A stretch of DNA of 9,858 bases, taken from Pseudomonadota bacterium (GTDB taxonomy: Bacteria > SZUA-182 > DTGQ01). The stretch is from assembly GCA_030605265.1 (NCBI GenBank), contig JAUWIR010000115.1, forward strand, positions 1 through 9,858. The letters run 5' to 3'. The stretch's first letter is position 1, and every line of letters starts with the position of its first letter. Below are positions 6,472-9,858 of the stretch, piece after piece. The notes under the pieces were generated by a model. That model saw nothing but the letters and a program-made list of their open reading frames with translations. It searched no databases and was not told the DNA's origin. The position numbers were made by a program, and so were the translations under genes.

Positions 6472-7838
6472 GTGAAACTTGTTTCAGAAAAAAATATAGA
6501 AAAAACCATAGTCACCTCAGCCAACAGTTTACAAGGTGAGCGCTTGCTGCAGGTAAAAAGGGGATTAGATGAAAAGCTGAATATCTACAATCCTGGTGAA
6601 CTTTTAAGTTGGTGGGTCTGTGAGGATGCCTTTGAGTTGCCTGAGAGAACAATTAGCCAACTTCAAAGAGGGGGGAAAGCCCTGGTACATTTTTTTTCAA
6701 CAGCCAATAACCTCTTTTATGAAAATACAAAGATTCAAAAAAGATTAGAAAAAACAATTACCCCAAACTACCGCTTGCTTAATTTTGCCCAAAAAGAGGC
6801 CCTTCCTTTTCTTATTCGACCTGATGTAGTTTTGGACAAGGATTGGAGACCCAAATTTGTTGAACTGGAAATATCAGTGGGGTCTCGGGCTGATACAGCC
6901 ATAATGGCCGAGCAATACGGCCTTGATCCCGAAAAAGGCCTTGTTCGAGTGTATGCAAATTTTATTAAAAGACGATGGCCGAATAAGACCTTGGTCTTGA
7001 TCACGGCCCCGCACTCTTTTTTCTTGGATCTTCCTGACGATGCCAATGCTTTTGCTTCCATGCTGAAACAAGAGGGTTTGAAGGTGGTGGTAATTACTGA
7101 AGAAAACCTTCCCTATCTTCATTTTGACGGCCGGGACCTTCTCCTTTGTCAAAGGTCGGGCGCCCCTATTACCATATCCCTCATGGATCGTTTTATTGAT
7201 CTTTATGAGATTGCCGAATTTCATCATCCCGGTATGGCCCCTCTTTTTGAAGCTTACATACGAGGCGCTGTAGAGGATATCAATACGTGTAAACAATTCC
7301 TGGATGAAAAGGAATGGATGGCCCTCTTTTGGGAGCAGGAATGGCAGGAAATGTGGCAAAAAGCATTAGGGGAAGAAGATTATACACTTTTGCGCACCAT
7401 GATCCCTCGTACCTGGCGCATTCACCCTGAGACAATTATGGAACTTCCCTCAAGAGAAAAAATTTCAGTTACTCAGGTTGGCGACCTTCCCAAGATCGTC
7501 AGTTTGTTATCAAGGAAAGCGGGACTTCCACGACCTCCTCAGGTGCCCAATCACTTAGAGTGCTCTCTGAGATAGGTAACGAAGAGGTCCATAGTTTACT
7601 TTCCAAACTAATTATGAGTAAAGTCCCTTACATTATTCAGGAAGTTGTTGACTCACCTCGCATCTCCTTCACAGCCATTGATCCTGATAGCGACAAGCTT
7701 ATTACCCAAAAGGGTGCGCGAATAAAATTAAGTGTTTTTTATCTTGACGGTGTCATGACCGATCTGCGCTTTGTTGCCAGTAACGCTCAATTAGCTGTAA
7801 ATGATCAGGATTATGTTGTCAGCGTTATCCGCTATTAA
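6472..7838 (+). CDS. ATP-grasp ligase-like protein, circularly permuted glutathione-synthetase type, with apparent frameshift
   Basis: Probable ATP-dependent carboxylate-amine ligase, making amide or peptide bonds via an acyl phosphate. Start GTG 6472 has a strong AAGGAG (6461-6466). The first frame would stop at 7573-7575 (367 aa), but after residue K330 the -1 frame becomes clearly coding and runs to 7838. One added base in the A6 run 7457-7462 gives about 455 aa. Seen: IRPDVV (115-120) then FVELEIS (129-135) with E131 and E133, resembling the R..D and Mg-binding E-x-N segments of eukaryote-type glutathione synthetase; IPRTWRI (311-317); in the shifted frame FVIKESG with the ATP-binding Lys at about 348; YIIQEVVD as a hinge-like strand; and a C-terminal ARIKLSVFYLDG strand. 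With the racemase, hydrolase and MFS genes it suggests a small amino-acid or peptide pathway. Substrates unknown. It may be a pseudogene or a sequencing artefact. Confidence 0.72.
7457..7465 (+). other. Probable frameshift site in the ATP-grasp gene (A6T3)
   Basis: Six A (7457-7462) followed by three T. Reading straight on gives a non-family tail and a stop at 7575. Slipping back one base at AAA (7459-7461) continues as Asn-Phe-Ser and then the FVIKESG strand, with no stop until 7838. A lost A is the simplest explanation. No canonical X-XXY-YYZ -1 slippery heptamer is in phase, and six A is short for efficient transcriptional slippage. Confidence 0.65.
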
Positions 7839-7907
7839 GAAGTTTGTAAAATATTTTTCTGTTGGATATAACTCGTAGAAGGATTTTATTTATTAACCCT
7901 CTTTAAT

Positions 7908-7963
7908 TCGGCTCATCAGCTCATCGGCTTATCGGCTCATCAGCTTATCAGCTTAACAGCTGT
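7908..7963. repeat. Tandem octamer array TCRGCTYA x6
   Basis: Six perfect head-to-tail 8-bp units fitting TCRGCTYA run from 7908 to 7955 (TCGGCTCA, TCAGCTCA, TCGGCTTA, TCGGCTCA, TCAGCTTA twice). A related palindromic unit, ACAGCTGT, follows at 7956-7963. The array sits between two convergent genes. Every unit contains a GCT core, so the single strand has little self-pairing except with AGCT-bearing neighbours. Confidence 0.85.
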
Positions 7964-7981
7964 ATTATTAACAGCTGTATT
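7953..7981. repeat. Duplicated ACAGCTGT palindromes between convergent genes
   Basis: ACAGCTGT occurs at 7956-7963 and 7971-7978, inside a 14-base direct repeat TTAACAGCTGTATT whose copies start at 7953 and 7968. The two palindromes can pair with each other or fold alone, and could form a weak stem in transcripts from either side. The right copy lies next to the stop codon of the minus-strand gene. There is no T-run typical of an intrinsic terminator. Confidence 0.6.
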
Positions 7982-9858
7982 TAATATGCCCACCAGGGTA
8001 AAACATGAATGACAAATTCAATTGTGGCAGCGCCCCCTCTGATGTCATAGGCGGTAATCTGAACGGAGTAATATCCGGGATACTGTGACTGGAAGGTATA
8101 AATGCCATTTTCATCAACAGATCCGGTATTACATGACCAGTACAGAATATCGCCGTCAGGATCAACAAAATCCATCTCATCGACAACGAAAAGTTGTCCA
8201 ACCCTGATTATTTGTAAGGAATCAATTTCCCCTAAAATTATAGGAGAATGATTGTCCCCTATATCTCTACGGTGGCAAAGAATGGATATTTCGCCAATTA
8301 TAGATAGGCCGCGTGGATCTTTAACTTTAATGGTGCAATGCAGAATGCCTTGGCGGGCAGGAGTGAAGGCAATGAGCCCTGAAGTGGGATGACGCTTTCC
8401 TGAAACGGTCCCGCCTGATAAAAAGATCCACTTAAAGTACAACTATAAGTCAAATTAAACATATCCTGCAAATCATGATCAATGGCCAGTACCTGGTAAA
8501 TATTTACTCCCTTTTCCAAATCCGGAGGCTCATTTATGTAAAAAACCTGATCTTCCAAATCATCGAACCTTGGCCAATAATTGGTTACAGGATAATTAAC
8601 CACGGACACAGGAAATGTTTCTTTATCTATGGCCAATCCGTCAAATACTTGACAGGTTATAATGATGTCTTCATGGACTTTTTCAAGTGCCGGATTAAGG
8701 GACCTCACATTTGGAAATATTTCATGTCCGCTGTTATATAAAGCAACAGCTAAGACATACATCGGATTGGTCATTGATCGTAAATAAACGGCCCCATCAT
8801 CCTCATCACCATCTGTTCCATCAGGCAAATTAGGAATAATCACTCCATCTTCCTGGAGTAAGTATGGTGGAAAAAGATTCGTCTTATTTTGACTGAAGGG
8901 CCACGTCCCGCCAGTGTCTTGATCATTTTTCCCTTCCGGCACACAAGAGACGGATTTGGCATTTAAAAAATCCCAAGGACCCAGACTATCGCCAACAGTA
9001 AACTGGAAGCTTAAATGAGCAGCATCAACATCAATTATCCCGTCAAGGTCGTCAGGATCATTGGATTTAATTACAACTGCGTCCATGTGGGCGGCATCAG
9101 CAATATGTAAATCCTGCAAGCTGCCGCTTTCACAGGAAGGATCGAAGGTTGCTTTTGTCTCAACCCCGTGCACTTGCCCAATGATATTGGCAAATTCATA
9201 CCCTCCCTGATTATTGACCAATAGTCTTATTCCAAGATCATGGTCCTCGGCCATTACCCAAAAAGTCCTCATTACATTCCAAATCTGCCCATAGATGGGG
9301 CCGATCCTGAATAAATGAGGCGCTGAATTATTCTCAATTGAAGGATGGGGCCGCCTGAACATGATATCATCCATTCTGTATTCGTTGCCGGTTATCCTTA
9401 CCGAATTGATGGATGTTCTGTCTGTAGGTTTAATACTGCTTGCCGGATCATGGGCTGCGCTTTCAAGATCTATAAGGGTGGCATATTGATTGGCTTTCCG
9501 GATTATCTTTTCTAAATCAGCGCTAAGAAAACACCAGGGGTAACCGGCCAAATTCCCCAGGGCGACTTCCACTGTATAGGTCTCCTCCCGGCTGTCAAAA
9601 TGGAGGCTGTTTTCCTTTACGCTATCCTCAAAGGTTTCATGGCCGGCGGAAAATTCTATCGGCCGCATGATAATATTTACCTGGTAACTTTGGTCATTCA
9701 ATTTATTTAACACTGTGCAATTGATGGTGATACTAAAGGTTTCCCAATCCTTAAAAAAAAGAGGATATCTTATCTTGCAGGAAAACTCGCAGAAATCACC
9801 CCAAATGGGGGCGGGATCATCAGAACCTTCAAAATCAATCCATCTGCAATCTTTATAG
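7981..9858 (-). CDS. Large secreted/surface protein with cadherin/Ig-like repeats (5' end beyond right edge, apparent frameshift)
   Basis: Unrecognised protein, about 624 residues visible, open to the right edge, so the true start and any signal peptide are outside. One frame is open from 9857 to 8298; the final 146 residues are in another frame, ending at TAA 7983-7981. Joining them needs one extra T in the T5 run at 8424-8420, giving a continuous domain. The C-terminus has two tandem cadherin/Ig-like repeats. One begins at NYWPRFDDL and contains GLIAFTPARQGILHCTIKV and DPRGLS. The next begins NHSPIIL and contains the calcium-type VDPDGD and GYYSVQITAYDIRGG, ending PWWAY. Upstream are Asp-rich stretches (DPDDLDGIIDVD, DGTDGDEDDG) and several Cys, suiting an exported protein. 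No sortase, dockerin or autotransporter signal is seen at the C-terminus. It is convergent with the ATP-grasp gene. Function unknown; adhesin or surface-structure roles are guesses. Confidence 0.7.
8420..8424 (-). other. Probable frameshift site in the Ig-like gene (T5 run)
   Basis: On the minus strand the reading frame passes through GGA-TCT-TTT-TAT. Adding one T gives Gly-Ser-Phe-Leu-Ser-Gly-Gly and joins two frames that both look like one beta-sandwich domain. Without it, the first frame ends in a non-domain tail at 8298. The shift has the same sign, one base missing, as that in the ATP-grasp gene. Confidence 0.6.

Noticed and set aside
7560..7838. Separate small gene starting at GTG 7560
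   Set aside because: Its frame remains coding-like upstream to about 7461 (FVIKESG strand), with no ribosome site at the GTG. It is the 3' part of the ATP-grasp gene.
1899..7838. A staphylopine-type opine metallophore operon
   Set aside because: A DapF-like racemase and an MFS protein are present, but no nicotianamine-synthase-like or opine dehydrogenase gene is in the window; the ATP-grasp and hydrolase genes point elsewhere.
8298..9713. GTG at 9713 as the start of the minus-strand Ig-like gene
   Set aside because: The same frame is open and protein-like for a further 48 codons to the window edge, and no ribosome site precedes the GTG.

Overview
The window is about 9.9 kb of moderately AT-rich bacterial DNA using the standard code, clear Shine-Dalgarno sites and some GTG starts. 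No rRNA, tRNA, CRISPR array, transposase or phage gene is visible, so the organism cannot be fixed. The HipBA pair, the CocE-type hydrolase, the large Ig/cadherin-like protein and the abundant short-unit intergenic repeats would suit a Desulfobacterota-like or similar environmental Gram-negative. That is a guess from gene flavour, not a marker-based assignment.

Left part (1-1500, minus strand): a type II toxin-antitoxin operon, hipB then hipA, with a 7-base overlap. HipA runs off the left edge. Upstream lies a promoter with perfect consensus hexamers (TTGACA, 16 bp, TATAAT) whose -10 is embedded in a near-palindrome, as expected for autorepression by HipB. The gap 1500-1898 holds a possible short gene remnant and the first of three inverted-repeat elements.

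Centre (1899-7838, plus strand): four genes in one direction. They encode a divergent DapF-family racemase/epimerase, a CocE/NonD (S15-like) serine hydrolase, a 12-TM MFS transporter and an ATP-grasp protein resembling the circularly permuted glutathione-synthetase type. The last gene is split by an apparent one-base deletion in an A6 run. A racemase, an amide-forming ligase, a hydrolase and an exporter together suggest a small pathway that makes and exports a modified amino acid or small peptide. This is inference: no single gene fixes the product. Every gap between these genes carries a repeat: AGGTTCAG repeats, then two large inverted repeats built of 8-9 bp units. A terminator-like hairpin also sits inside the end of the first gene.

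Right part (7839-9858): a block of six TCRGCTYA octamers and two ACAGCTGT palindromes separates the cluster from a convergent minus-strand gene. That gene encodes a large probably extracellular protein with two C-terminal cadherin/Ig-like repeats. It is open to the right edge and is also broken by an apparent one-base deletion, in a T5 run. Two homopolymer frameshifts of the same sign in one window raise the possibility of sequencing or assembly error rather than real pseudogenes.
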